A stretch of DNA of 64,000 nt. Source: an uncultured Psychroserpens sp. GTDB lineage: Bacteria > Bacteroidota > Bacteroidia > Flavobacteriales > Flavobacteriaceae. The position numbers and the translations under genes were made by a program. Numbering within the stretch: position 1 is the stretch's first letter; each line of letters begins with the position of its first letter. The notes under the pieces were generated by a model. That model ran no database searches, had not been told where the DNA came from, and worked only from the letters and a program-made list of their open reading frames with translations. Shown piece after piece: positions 25,757-34,088 of the stretch. The DNA is taken from the NCBI RefSeq assembly GCF_947492715.1, contig NZ_CANLNS010000001.1, positions 434,001-498,000 of the forward strand, given 5' to 3'.

Positions 25757-26839
25757 TTACTGAAGCCTTACTTCTTGTCCATCCAATAATGTTTGTAAAC
25801 CAGCAGTAGCGATTTTTTGTCCTTCTTTCAATCCAGACTGTATTTCAAACCCTTCGCCAGTTAAACTACCTATAGTGACCTGTTGTTTTTTTACTTTGGT
25901 AACACCGCCTTCGTCTTCCACAAGAAACACAAATCGCCCATTACTATCTTCCCCTACAGCATTGGCCGGAACGACTAAAACTGTATTGTCAGCTTCATGG
26001 TCTCCAAAATCAAAAGTGACATTAGCGGCCATTCCACTTTTTATCTCATCACTTGGATTGGTCACAGTAACGCGAATAGGATATGTTGATGTATTAGAGT
26101 CTACAGCAGGTGAAACTTCGGTTACTTTGGCCTTAAAATTCTTATCTGATAATGATGTAAAACTAACGTCTACAATCATATCTGTTGTAACTCCGTTAAT
26201 AACACTTTCTGGTATCCCTAAAGTAATCTCCATCTCATTCCCTGCATTAAGTGTTGCAACGGCTTGGCCTGCACTTACATTTTCATCAATTTCAGACATC
26301 ACAGCCGCAATGACGCCTACTTCAGGGGCGTAGAGATATCCATAACGAACCTGTTCCTGTTGTATTGCCACTCCACGTTTAGCCGATTCGTGACTCTCCT
26401 GGGCTGTTTTATAAGCATTTTTTGCCGCTTCAAAATCGCTTAATGAAGAACTTCCTTTTTCGTATAAAGAGCGTACGCGATTTAAACTCAGCTTAGCTGT
26501 ATTCATTTGAGATGCTGCACTATTTAAGTCGGTCAATGCTTGTTCGTATGATAATCGAGATTGCACATTATCAAGCTTTGCTAACAACTCACCTTTTTTT
26601 ACTTTTTTTCCCAGCTTTATATCATATTGTGTAATAATTCCCGAATTCCTAAAACTTAGGTTAATAATTTTATCCGTTTGTGCTGTTCCACTAAAAGTTC
26701 TTATTTTTTCACCACCTAAATAACCTACAGTTTGATACTTAACTGGGCGAACAAACTTTTCTACAGTCTTTTTTTCTTCAGAACATGAAAGAAACACCGT
26801 TAATAAAAGGAGGTAAATACTAATTCTATTTTTCATCAT
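25757..26839 (-). CDS. RND efflux periplasmic adaptor (membrane fusion) lipoprotein
   Basis: A 360-residue membrane-fusion protein. The N-terminus is a lipoprotein signal (LLLTVFLSCSEEKK, Cys 19). It has the first half-lipoyl segment YDIKLGKKVKKGELLAKLDN (about 74-93), a coiled-coil hairpin (95-155), the second lipoyl half LYAPEVGVIAAVMSEIDENVSAG, a beta-barrel domain and a membrane-proximal domain ending in SGLKEGQKIATAGLQTLLDGQEV. It links the permease to the TolC protein. The gene lies four bases after the TolC-fusion gene. Confidence 0.92.
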   Translation of the reverse strand: MMKNRISIYLLLLTVFLSCSEEKKTVEKFVRPVKYQTVGYLGGEKIRTFSGTAQTDKIINLSFRNSGIITQYDIKLGKKVKKGELLAKLDNVQSRLSYEQALTDLNSAASQMNTAKLSLNRVRSLYEKGSSSLSDFEAAKNAYKTAQESHESAKRGVAIQQEQVRYGYLYAPEVGVIAAVMSEIDENVSAGQAVATLNAGNEMEITLGIPESVINGVTTDMIVDVSFTSLSDKNFKAKVTEVSPAVDSNTSTYPIRVTVTNPSDEIKSGMAANVTFDFGDHEADNTVLVVPANAVGEDSNGRFVFLVEDEGGVTKVKKQQVTIGSLTGEGFEIQSGLKEGQKIATAGLQTLLDGQEVRLQ

Positions 26840-26843
26840 AATA

Positions 26844-29186
26844 CTAATTTCTTGTGTTTAAATATTCTAAAAAGCGTTGGTTAAATTCATCATTCTTGGC
26901 TTGGCTATTCAGCAAAAAGTAGTACCCTAAAAAGCGTTCCATTTGTAAAGCATTAATTAAATAATTATACACTGCACTAACTCGTGCTAATCTTGCGCCT
27001 ATATAGTTATTTTGTGCATCTATTAATTGTACAATGTTTACAGCGCCATTTGAGTAAGATGCCTGTGTTAAATCGAGCGCTTCCTTTGCTGTCTCTTCTG
27101 AAACTTTAGATAACTCTATATTGGAGATTTGATTAATCACATTTAAAACGGCGTTCCTAATATTCGCAGACAAGGCCAGCTCTGTATTTGCTTTATTAAT
27201 CATTAACTGATCTTTTTGAATGATAGCAGTTTGTCTATTAATGTTAGTTTGATTGCTATTTAATATTGGAATTGATACGTTAAGAGCAATATTATAGTTA
27301 TCATCTAAAAAAGAAGTGCCTGGAGGAGCTGTGCTACCTACTCCGCTTCTATCAAAGACTCTATTGTATTGCCCCTGAATACCTATAGTAGGCAGAAAAC
27401 GACCTCGGCCATTTAATTGTATGTTACGCTCAGTAGCATCAAGGTTATAACCTAAAGCCTTTAATTCGGGTGCGTTGTTTTTAGATTCTTGAATTAAAAA
27501 ATCAATAAATGGCTCCCGTAATTTTGGATTATCTAATACATCTATAAAATTATCATAATTATAATTTTGTAAAAATCCCTGATCTAAATCTACATCTGTA
27601 ATTTCTATTTCAGTATTTACTGGATTATTCAGCAATTGATTTAGACTCACAAAACTTTGTTCTAATTGATTGATGGCCTCAACCATGGTTTGAGTGTTTT
27701 GAGCCATTTGACTGCGAAAACGCAGTAAATCTGATTTTCCAGATTCTCCAACTTCATAATTTTGTTCGGCAATTTGTAAATTCCGACGTGTCAATTCTAA
27801 ATTACTAACTTGAATTTGCAGGTTAGCTTTCAGTATTAAAGCATTGAAATAAGCATTAGATGCATCAAATACTAAATTTAATTGTTCTGCATTTAAATTT
27901 TCTTGCTGGGCGTTCTTTAGGCTTTTTTGAATTGCAATGGAAGCATTAGCTGCTTCGGAGAACACAGTCTGTTGTAGAGTAACATTTCCAGCGGTTTGAA
28001 ATTCCGGGTTTTGTCCATTACTGATTTCTGCAAGATTAGGATCTGTATAAGTTCCATTAGCGGCAGCTGTTAAACTTGGTAGGTAATTACTCTTAGCCGT
28101 TTTCACATCTTGTTGACTCAACTCGACATCTTTTTGAATAGACTGTAACGATAAATTCTCATTAAGTACAGTATTAATAACATCAACCAAGTTATACTGT
28201 TTTTCAGACATAACATTTCTAAACTCACCTACAAAATCAGTATCATTAATGAGGCTATATTTAATAGGAACTCCAATTAAATCTGCAGTATTAAAGTTTA
28301 AAGTTAGCCTACCATTATAGTCTATAAAAACAGGCATGTCAGACAAATTGGTTCCGTTTATATAACCCTCTACTGAGAGTGCTATTCGTCTAATAAATTG
28401 ATCTAAATTATCATCAGATTGATTGGTGGCCATTAAACCTAGTTTTACTTGCTTAATTCCGCTAGAAGTAAAAGATGGTAGTTGATTTGTTATAAAGTTT
28501 TGAGCCAGTAATTTTACTTCATCATCCTTTAGGAAAAACCCACTCGCTAAATATACAGCATCAACATCACCAAGGTTTGTTGTAATATCTGATATCGTTT
28601 CATAAGGTATCAACTCATAGGTAGCGTCTAAGGACTTAAAGGATTCATCGAACGTTTTCTTTAAAGGTAAAAGGTCTACCATATGATTTTCCACAAGGAT
28701 TCCTAATCTTTTAAAGTTGGTAAGTTCTTTAAACTTCACAAAGTCTTCTTGATAAGACTCAGACTCAATTAAATATGTGAAATTATTAATTCCGGATGTT
28801 GTTTTATTTAAATCTATTTGACTAAAATCTCTATTAACGGCTCCAAACAAAATAGTTGGTTTCTTATGAATAGATTGTTTACTTATAATTTCATTATTAA
28901 CAACGCCAAAAGCTAAAATAATATCTGTATTATTAGATAATAGCGTATTATAATTTTGCTCTGCAGTTTTTAAATTATAATCGTTGACTAAAGTGTTTTC
29001 TTTTGAAAATATAATGTTTGCATCTTCTCCAACAACAGCAATGATTTGATCTTGCATTGTTTTGAGTAAGGGTTCCATTTCTTCTGTTCTATTATCTAAA
29101 AGAACACCAATATTGTAATCTTTTTTTTGTGCAAATAAACAAATGGTTAAAAATAGAAATGAATATAAAATAAATTGCTTTTTCAT
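26844..29186 (-). CDS. TolC-family outer-membrane efflux protein with N-terminal ABC substrate-binding-protein-like domain
   Basis: A 780-residue exported protein, nearly twice the usual TolC length. After a signal peptide (to about FAQKK) residues 24-325 read as a periplasmic binding fold of the ABC_sub_bind type: YNIGVLLDNRTEEMEPLLKT, TDIILAFGVVNNEII, KKPTILFGAVNRDF, FKRLGILVENHM, GDVDAVYLASGFFLKDDEV and LGLMATNQSDDNLDQF. Residues about 340-770 are a TolC barrel-duct: LSLQSIQKDVELSQQDVKTAKSN, LQQTVFSEAANASIAIQ, NLQIAEQNYEVGESGKSDLL and SYSNGAVNIVQLIDAQNNYIGA. There is no frameshift or stop between the halves. It is first in the operon with adaptor, permease and K+ channel. The binding half may sense or select the cargo; that is inference. 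Confidence 0.88.
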   Translation of the reverse strand: MKKQFILYSFLFLTICLFAQKKDYNIGVLLDNRTEEMEPLLKTMQDQIIAVVGEDANIIFSKENTLVNDYNLKTAEQNYNTLLSNNTDIILAFGVVNNEIISKQSIHKKPTILFGAVNRDFSQIDLNKTTSGINNFTYLIESESYQEDFVKFKELTNFKRLGILVENHMVDLLPLKKTFDESFKSLDATYELIPYETISDITTNLGDVDAVYLASGFFLKDDEVKLLAQNFITNQLPSFTSSGIKQVKLGLMATNQSDDNLDQFIRRIALSVEGYINGTNLSDMPVFIDYNGRLTLNFNTADLIGVPIKYSLINDTDFVGEFRNVMSEKQYNLVDVINTVLNENLSLQSIQKDVELSQQDVKTAKSNYLPSLTAAANGTYTDPNLAEISNGQNPEFQTAGNVTLQQTVFSEAANASIAIQKSLKNAQQENLNAEQLNLVFDASNAYFNALILKANLQIQVSNLELTRRNLQIAEQNYEVGESGKSDLLRFRSQMAQNTQTMVEAINQLEQSFVSLNQLLNNPVNTEIEITDVDLDQGFLQNYNYDNFIDVLDNPKLREPFIDFLIQESKNNAPELKALGYNLDATERNIQLNGRGRFLPTIGIQGQYNRVFDRSGVGSTAPPGTSFLDDNYNIALNVSIPILNSNQTNINRQTAIIQKDQLMINKANTELALSANIRNAVLNVINQISNIELSKVSEETAKEALDLTQASYSNGAVNIVQLIDAQNNYIGARLARVSAVYNYLINALQMERFLGYYFLLNSQAKNDEFNQRFLEYLNTRN

Positions 29187-29374
29187 TTGTTGACTAGGTT
29201 AGTATCTAAATTTACATTCTTTTTCGATACATCACAACCTAAACAATAATTTATTGTTGAATTTCTAAAGATTAAACCTAATTAAAAAGCAACACAAACC
29301 ACATTATTGCGAAAAAAACTTCGAGTTTTGTGTATTTAAAGATGCTTAGTTTCTTTTCGCCATTACTGGTTGTG

Positions 29375-29430
29375 GTTGTTAGACTGCCAACTTTTATTCT
29401 AATGCATTAGGTAAGTTGACAGTCTACAAC
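29375..29430. repeat. Long imperfect inverted repeat downstream of the DUF4249 gene
   Basis: Arms GTTGTTAGACTGCCAACTT (29375-29393) and AAGTTGACAGTCTACAAC (29413-29430) pair along 18 positions with one mismatch and one extra base, around a 19-base loop. On the plus strand a T-rich tract (29433-29443) follows; on the minus strand, the sense of the neighbouring gene, there is no T-run. It may be a terminator or a regulatory hairpin. Confidence 0.5.
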
Positions 29431-29447
29431 ACTTTTTCTTTTTGCGG

Positions 29448-30320
29448 TTACAGAATAGTATAAGTCGTTTTTACAACTTCCCCTAGTCTAAAATACCCTA
29501 GTACTTCCTCATCTGGACTATTAATATTGATACAATTTCCTTTTAACTGCACTGGTGTTGTTTGAAAAGGTCCACCGCCTTCACCTTCAGATTGCTCAAT
29601 GAGTATATTGATGTAATTATAATATCTCTCTGACGTACCATAAATACTAATGTCAACGGTTGCCTCTGCAACTAAATCTTCATTATCAAATTCTATAAAG
29701 TTCTCATTACCATCAGTAAATTGGTCGCTTAATGCTGTTAATGTGAGTAAAGGGTTTACAGATGAATTAAATTCACCCAGATAATAGTTATCAATATTGA
29801 TTGGGTCGTCAAAAAATACTTTAAGTTGAATTTCTTCCTCATCACCATCACCTTCAATTGTTTGTTCTACATCATTAATATCTGTTACAGACATCAGGGT
29901 TTCTGTTGCTGTATAAGTTTGTTCATTATACAGAATTTCTAAAGTATAGGACTGATCAACTACAGGTACAAAATTAGTAGTGATGTAATTACCATTATTT
30001 TGATCTTCAAAAACAAACTGCATCCCATCATTATCTTTTGTAACAACAACAGAAGCACCAGTAACAGGAACATCTGGATTATTACTAAAATACGATGTAG
30101 ATTCACTTAATGTAATGGTCTGTGTCTGTCCCGAAGTTCCCTTTTCCCAGTTAATGGAAGCCTCCACCACTAATCTTGGACCGCCATCTGGGACATTCAC
30201 ATCCACCGTGTCTGTACACGAATTAAAAAAACCAATCATTATCAAAATCAAGGCTATGCCTTTATGTCTTGTATTACTATTTGTATTTCTATGTTCGATA
30301 TTTTCATTAAAAAAGTTCAT
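29448..30320 (-). CDS. DUF4249 family lipoprotein, partner of TonB-dependent receptor
   Basis: A 290-residue exported protein. After a hydrophilic lead the hydrophobic segment IALILIMIGFFNSC (about 22-35) gives a lipoprotein-like Cys at 35. The mature part has DUF4249 features: GGPRLVVEASINWEKG, TQTITLSESTSYF, GASVVVTKDNDG, YTLEILYNEQTYTATETL and a final domain with YYNYINILIEQ and LKGNCININSPDEEVLGYFRLGEV. DUF4249 genes in Bacteroidetes lie next to TonB-dependent receptors and are thought to be the surface partner in uptake. It starts four bases after the receptor stop. Ligand unknown. Confidence 0.85.
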   Translation of the reverse strand: MNFFNENIEHRNTNSNTRHKGIALILIMIGFFNSCTDTVDVNVPDGGPRLVVEASINWEKGTSGQTQTITLSESTSYFSNNPDVPVTGASVVVTKDNDGMQFVFEDQNNGNYITTNFVPVVDQSYTLEILYNEQTYTATETLMSVTDINDVEQTIEGDGDEEEIQLKVFFDDPINIDNYYLGEFNSSVNPLLTLTALSDQFTDGNENFIEFDNEDLVAEATVDISIYGTSERYYNYINILIEQSEGEGGGPFQTTPVQLKGNCININSPDEEVLGYFRLGEVVKTTYTIL

Positions 30321-30324
30321 AGTT

Positions 30325-32694
30325 CTAAAATTTAAAGTTGTAAGATATTGAAGGAATTATGCCAAAAATTGCAGTACGTGTAGCCTCATTGACACTAGTA
30401 TCTGTGTTTTGTCCAAATGAAATGGAAGCAGCATTTCTTCTATTGTAGAGATTATAAATACTAAACACCCATTCACCTTGCCATTTTCTATCTTTATTTT
30501 TTCGCGGTGTAAGCGTAGCAGAAATATCCAACCTATGATAAGCAGGAAGTCTATCTGCATTTCGTTCAGAATAGGTTGCAACCGACAAGCCATTATACTG
30601 AAATTGCCCGTTTGGGTAGGTTACAGGTCGTCCTGTCTGAAAGGCGAAATTAGTTCCAAAACGCCATTTATCATTTAACTTATAACTTCCTGTAAACGAC
30701 ACATCATGTGTTCGATCATAAGGTGTACTGTACCAGTTACCGTTATTAATACCTAAGCCTCCTGCCGCACCTCCTGGTGTACGTTGTTCTGATTTTGAAA
30801 GTGTATAGGCCAACCATCCTGTGAAATCACCTTTATTCTTGCGAAGCAATAATTCTAATCCATAAGCTCTAGATTCACCAATAAGTATTTCCGTTTCAAT
30901 GGTATTTTGTGCTATCAAATCGGCACCATCAATATAATCTACGCGATTATCAATAGTTTTATAATACGCTTCTGCCTCTATAGAAAACATATTGTCTTTA
31001 AAATTTCTAAAATATCCAACAGCGAATTGATCTGCAATTTGTGGTTTTAAAAATTTTCCACTTGGTGCCCAAACATCTAGAGGCGTCGCCGATGTTGTAT
31101 TTGAGATTAGGTGTAAGTATTGTGCTATACGATTATAGCTTGCCTTAATAGATGAATTTTCATTGAGTTGATAAGAGACGGCGAAGCGTGGTTCAAAATT
31201 ACCGAAGGTTTCAATACTCTTTCCTCTACCATATTCGGTCTCTCCAATTGGATCGGCTTGCTCATAAATATCTAACTGCGAATTGTAAACTACTGGTAGT
31301 CCGTTGGTATATTCATTTAACGTTTGTTTTCCTATACGATTAAAGTAGCTGTAACGCAATCCATATTGAGCCGTAAGTTTATCAGAAATTTTATGTTCTA
31401 AACTAACATAAGCTCCAGCTTCTAGAGCAAATTTATCATCCAATTTCATTGGGTTAATCCCAGAGCTTTCATTTAATGGATTTAATTGTCCTGGATTGAA
31501 ATTATAGTAAATACCACTGACACCAAAATCAAATTTCAGTTTGTCGTTCATATAATATCCAAAATCATAACGCACATTATAATTATTGATATCAGACTTC
31601 CAATCGATGCCTTCTGAATTGATTTCGAGGTTATAATTATACCTACTATAAATTAAAGACAAGTTCGAAAATAATTTATCGTTAAAAATGTGGTTCCAAC
31701 GTAAATTCCCTGTGAGATTCCCATAAGAATTGGTAAAGAAATTAGATAACTTAAAACTATCATTTCCGAGGTAACCAGACAGGTACAATTTGTTTTTATC
31801 GTTAACCTGATAATTGGTTTTTAAATTAAGGTCGTAGAACCCAGCGCGATTGTTATTGTTTGCTAAAGCCAGAAACAAGTTGGCATATGATGCACGACCT
31901 GCCAGTAAAAATGACCCCTTGTCTTTAAACGTTGGTCCTTCAACTGTAAGTCTACTAGAAATAGCACCAATACCACCAGAAAGTTTGAAGTTTTTACTAT
32001 TACCATCCTTCTGTCTGATATCCAAAACAGAGGAAGCGCGTCCTCCAAAACGTGCAGGAATACCGCCTTTATATAGTTTAATATCTTTAATAGCATCTGC
32101 ATTAAACACCGAAAAGAAGCCAAATAAATGGGATGCATTGTAGATAATGGCTTCGTCTAACAATACTAAGTTTTGGTCTTCTGCACCACCACGAACATTA
32201 AATCCAGATGCGCCTTCACCTGCATTGGTAACACCAGGTAACATCTGTAAGGATTTTATCACATCTACTTCGCCCATAACTGCGGGCATTTGCTTAATGG
32301 TTTGACTAGAAAGTTTAGCCATACTCATCTGTGGTGTTCGTAGATTTACTTTTTTAGACTCTTCTGCTGTAATAACAATCTCATCTAATTGCCCAGCATC
32401 TTCTGCAAGTTCGATGTTAAATTTAGTGCTTTGATCTAGTACAATTGGCCTTTCTATAGTTTTGTATCCTAAATACGAAATCACCAAAGTATAGTTCCCT
32501 TTAGGCGCTGTTAGCGAATAAAAACCATATTCGTTTGTTGTAGCGCCTATTGAAGTGTTTTTTAATAAAATGGTAGCTCCCAAAAGAGTTTCTCCATTTG
32601 CTTGGTCTTTAAGCGTTCCACTCACCGTAAATGTTTCTTGAGCAAAGCCAAGCCAAGAGATAAGTAGCGTACCAAAAATCAGTGTTTTGTTCAT
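30325..32694 (-). CDS. TonB-dependent outer-membrane receptor
   Basis: A 789-residue receptor. Signal peptide MNKTLIFGTLLISWLGFAQ, a CarboxypepD_reg-like domain (about 22-110, FTVSGTLKDQANGETLLGATI and YTLVISYLGYKTIERP), plug domain (about 125-230, MPAVMGEVDVIKSLQMLPGV and GFNVRGGAEDQNLVLLDEA), then a 22-strand barrel with the final aromatic strand IPSISYNFKF. It imports a ligand with TonB energy. It lies upstream of the DUF4249 gene, a two-gene receptor and lipoprotein unit without a SusD-like partner. A -7 box (TATATTTG) precedes it. Confidence 0.92.
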   Translation of the reverse strand: MNKTLIFGTLLISWLGFAQETFTVSGTLKDQANGETLLGATILLKNTSIGATTNEYGFYSLTAPKGNYTLVISYLGYKTIERPIVLDQSTKFNIELAEDAGQLDEIVITAEESKKVNLRTPQMSMAKLSSQTIKQMPAVMGEVDVIKSLQMLPGVTNAGEGASGFNVRGGAEDQNLVLLDEAIIYNASHLFGFFSVFNADAIKDIKLYKGGIPARFGGRASSVLDIRQKDGNSKNFKLSGGIGAISSRLTVEGPTFKDKGSFLLAGRASYANLFLALANNNNRAGFYDLNLKTNYQVNDKNKLYLSGYLGNDSFKLSNFFTNSYGNLTGNLRWNHIFNDKLFSNLSLIYSRYNYNLEINSEGIDWKSDINNYNVRYDFGYYMNDKLKFDFGVSGIYYNFNPGQLNPLNESSGINPMKLDDKFALEAGAYVSLEHKISDKLTAQYGLRYSYFNRIGKQTLNEYTNGLPVVYNSQLDIYEQADPIGETEYGRGKSIETFGNFEPRFAVSYQLNENSSIKASYNRIAQYLHLISNTTSATPLDVWAPSGKFLKPQIADQFAVGYFRNFKDNMFSIEAEAYYKTIDNRVDYIDGADLIAQNTIETEILIGESRAYGLELLLRKNKGDFTGWLAYTLSKSEQRTPGGAAGGLGINNGNWYSTPYDRTHDVSFTGSYKLNDKWRFGTNFAFQTGRPVTYPNGQFQYNGLSVATYSERNADRLPAYHRLDISATLTPRKNKDRKWQGEWVFSIYNLYNRRNAASISFGQNTDTSVNEATRTAIFGIIPSISYNFKF

Positions 32695-33014
32695 AAATAA
32701 ATGTTGTTTTTTGATTAAGATTCGCCAAATATAACGGTGTAAATACTCTCGAAGTGCAGAGTATTATTGAGTTAGGTGTAGAATGTCTTTTTTAGGTGCG
32801 AAATGATTTTAGTTTAACGTTTTCTTAGGAATTTATCGTGAGTTCAACTAAATATAATGTCAGACATTTTATCAATTTATGTTCTAAATTTCCTGTTTGT
32901 GATATCGAAGACATGAAGATTTTGATGATTAAGACAAGGTCTAGTGCAAAACTATTTAAGACCTAATCATCACGTATTTTGTTTGTTTTTTAATGCGCTT
33001 TATCTCTTATGTAA
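32695..33014. other. Gene-free stretch of about 320 bases
   Basis: It holds the receptor promoter (near 32726-32733) and, at 32937-32964, a 6-bp inverted repeat (AGGTCT and AGACCT) downstream of the LytTR regulator gene without a T-run. No supported ORF or RNA gene is seen; a 17-codon ORF at 32913 has no further support. Confidence 0.45.
32726..32733 (-). promoter_or_regulatory. Candidate -7 element of the TonB receptor operon
   Basis: On the minus strand TATATTTG matches TAnnTTTG exactly, 31 bases before the ATG. A weak -33 (TTCG) lies 16 bases upstream. Confidence 0.45.
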
Positions 33015-33923
33015 TTAATACTTAGAGAGCAGAGATTTTACATCTTTAATATAGGTTTTAGATACTGGAACTTTTAACACACTTGCTTCATCTAAAATTA
33101 CGTTAGGCTTTTGATTGATGCATTTTAACTCTTGAACATTAATCAAGTTTATAGCGAATGAACGATGGCATTTGAAGATAGACGGAATATCTTGAAGTTC
33201 GTTCAATAGTTTTGAAAACCTCGTTCTTATATTTTGTTCTATCAATGCATCATTGCGCTTATACTTAATAGACACATATTGGTTTTTAGATTCTATAGCA
33301 TAGAGGTTATTTAAGGGAATTGTTAATTTACATTCGCCCTTCTCGTCCAAAATCTTAATGAGTTCTTCATTGCCAGAAGCAATTTTATAATGTGTGGTCA
33401 CCACATCTAAATCGGTTTTTAATTGTTGCTTATCATTTTTCAATTGTTTTAAATGGACATACATTGAACAGCCCAAAACAGGGTATAAAAGCACAAATAC
33501 TAAAGCCAGGTACGTTATTAAGACATCAAAAACCAATTCATCTAATATAGCATTGACCGAATTTAGCTCTTCATTATCAAAGGTAATTTCTACAGCAGCA
33601 CTTAATAGAACAATTAAAGCAATGTCTATTAAAAACCATTTTAAAAAGCTCTTTAAATTGTTCTTGGTATTAGGAAAGCGTTTTCGCAATACAAACTGAC
33701 TTACATATAACACAATAAAAACCACAGTACTTAAAAAGATAATTAAGGCTAAAATTTGGAGAAGTGAGTGTTCTCCACTTTCTATTTCTGCGCTTAATCC
33801 AAAAGGTTGATACACTAATAAGAATAGCATAAAGAACACACTACAGCTTATAATATAAAGCCATTTTTCTTTTTTGCATTGAAAATGATGAAACGGTAGA
33901 TTTAAAAATTGATGAAATTGCAT
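33015..33923 (-). CDS. Membrane-bound LytTR-domain transcriptional regulator
   Basis: A 302-residue protein. Four hydrophobic helices near residues 24-40, 49-72, 89-110 and 127-152 form a membrane module; residues about 195-300 form a LytTR DNA-binding domain (NLYAIESKNQYVSIKYKRND, FKCHRSFAINLINVQEL and VLKVPVSKTYIKDVK). It has no response-regulator receiver domain, so signals may come through the membrane segments. It stands upstream (in minus-strand order) of the receptor/DUF4249 pair and could control them; that is inference. No cognate sensor kinase is seen. Confidence 0.85.
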   Translation of the reverse strand: MQFHQFLNLPFHHFQCKKEKWLYIISCSVFFMLFLLVYQPFGLSAEIESGEHSLLQILALIIFLSTVVFIVLYVSQFVLRKRFPNTKNNLKSFLKWFLIDIALIVLLSAAVEITFDNEELNSVNAILDELVFDVLITYLALVFVLLYPVLGCSMYVHLKQLKNDKQQLKTDLDVVTTHYKIASGNEELIKILDEKGECKLTIPLNNLYAIESKNQYVSIKYKRNDALIEQNIRTRFSKLLNELQDIPSIFKCHRSFAINLINVQELKCINQKPNVILDEASVLKVPVSKTYIKDVKSLLSKY

Positions 33924-34088
33924 TGGTTTGTTAGAGTTTGATTTTGCATTAGAGCAAACTACATTTTATCCAATTTAGTATAAGCAATTTCTTAAAGGTT
34001 TGTTATTTTTAATTCTATTTCATCAGTTTTTATCTTTTAAAGTCATGTAAGTTTTTATCATCTAATTTTTGGCTTCACGTCTATATGG

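Noticed and set aside
25875-26333. 152-codon open frame on the plus strand
   Set aside because: Antisense to the adaptor gene and rich in Ser/Thr/Val/Leu without a domain; the minus-strand adaptor is unambiguous.
32937-32964. 6-bp inverted repeat (AGGTCT/AGACCT) as LytTR terminator
   Set aside because: No T-run follows on the minus strand and the loop is long (16 bases), so a terminator call is not supported.
32913-32966. 17-codon ORF between the TonB receptor and LytTR genes
   Set aside because: Too short, no ribosome-binding or conservation evidence, and it overlaps a small inverted repeat.
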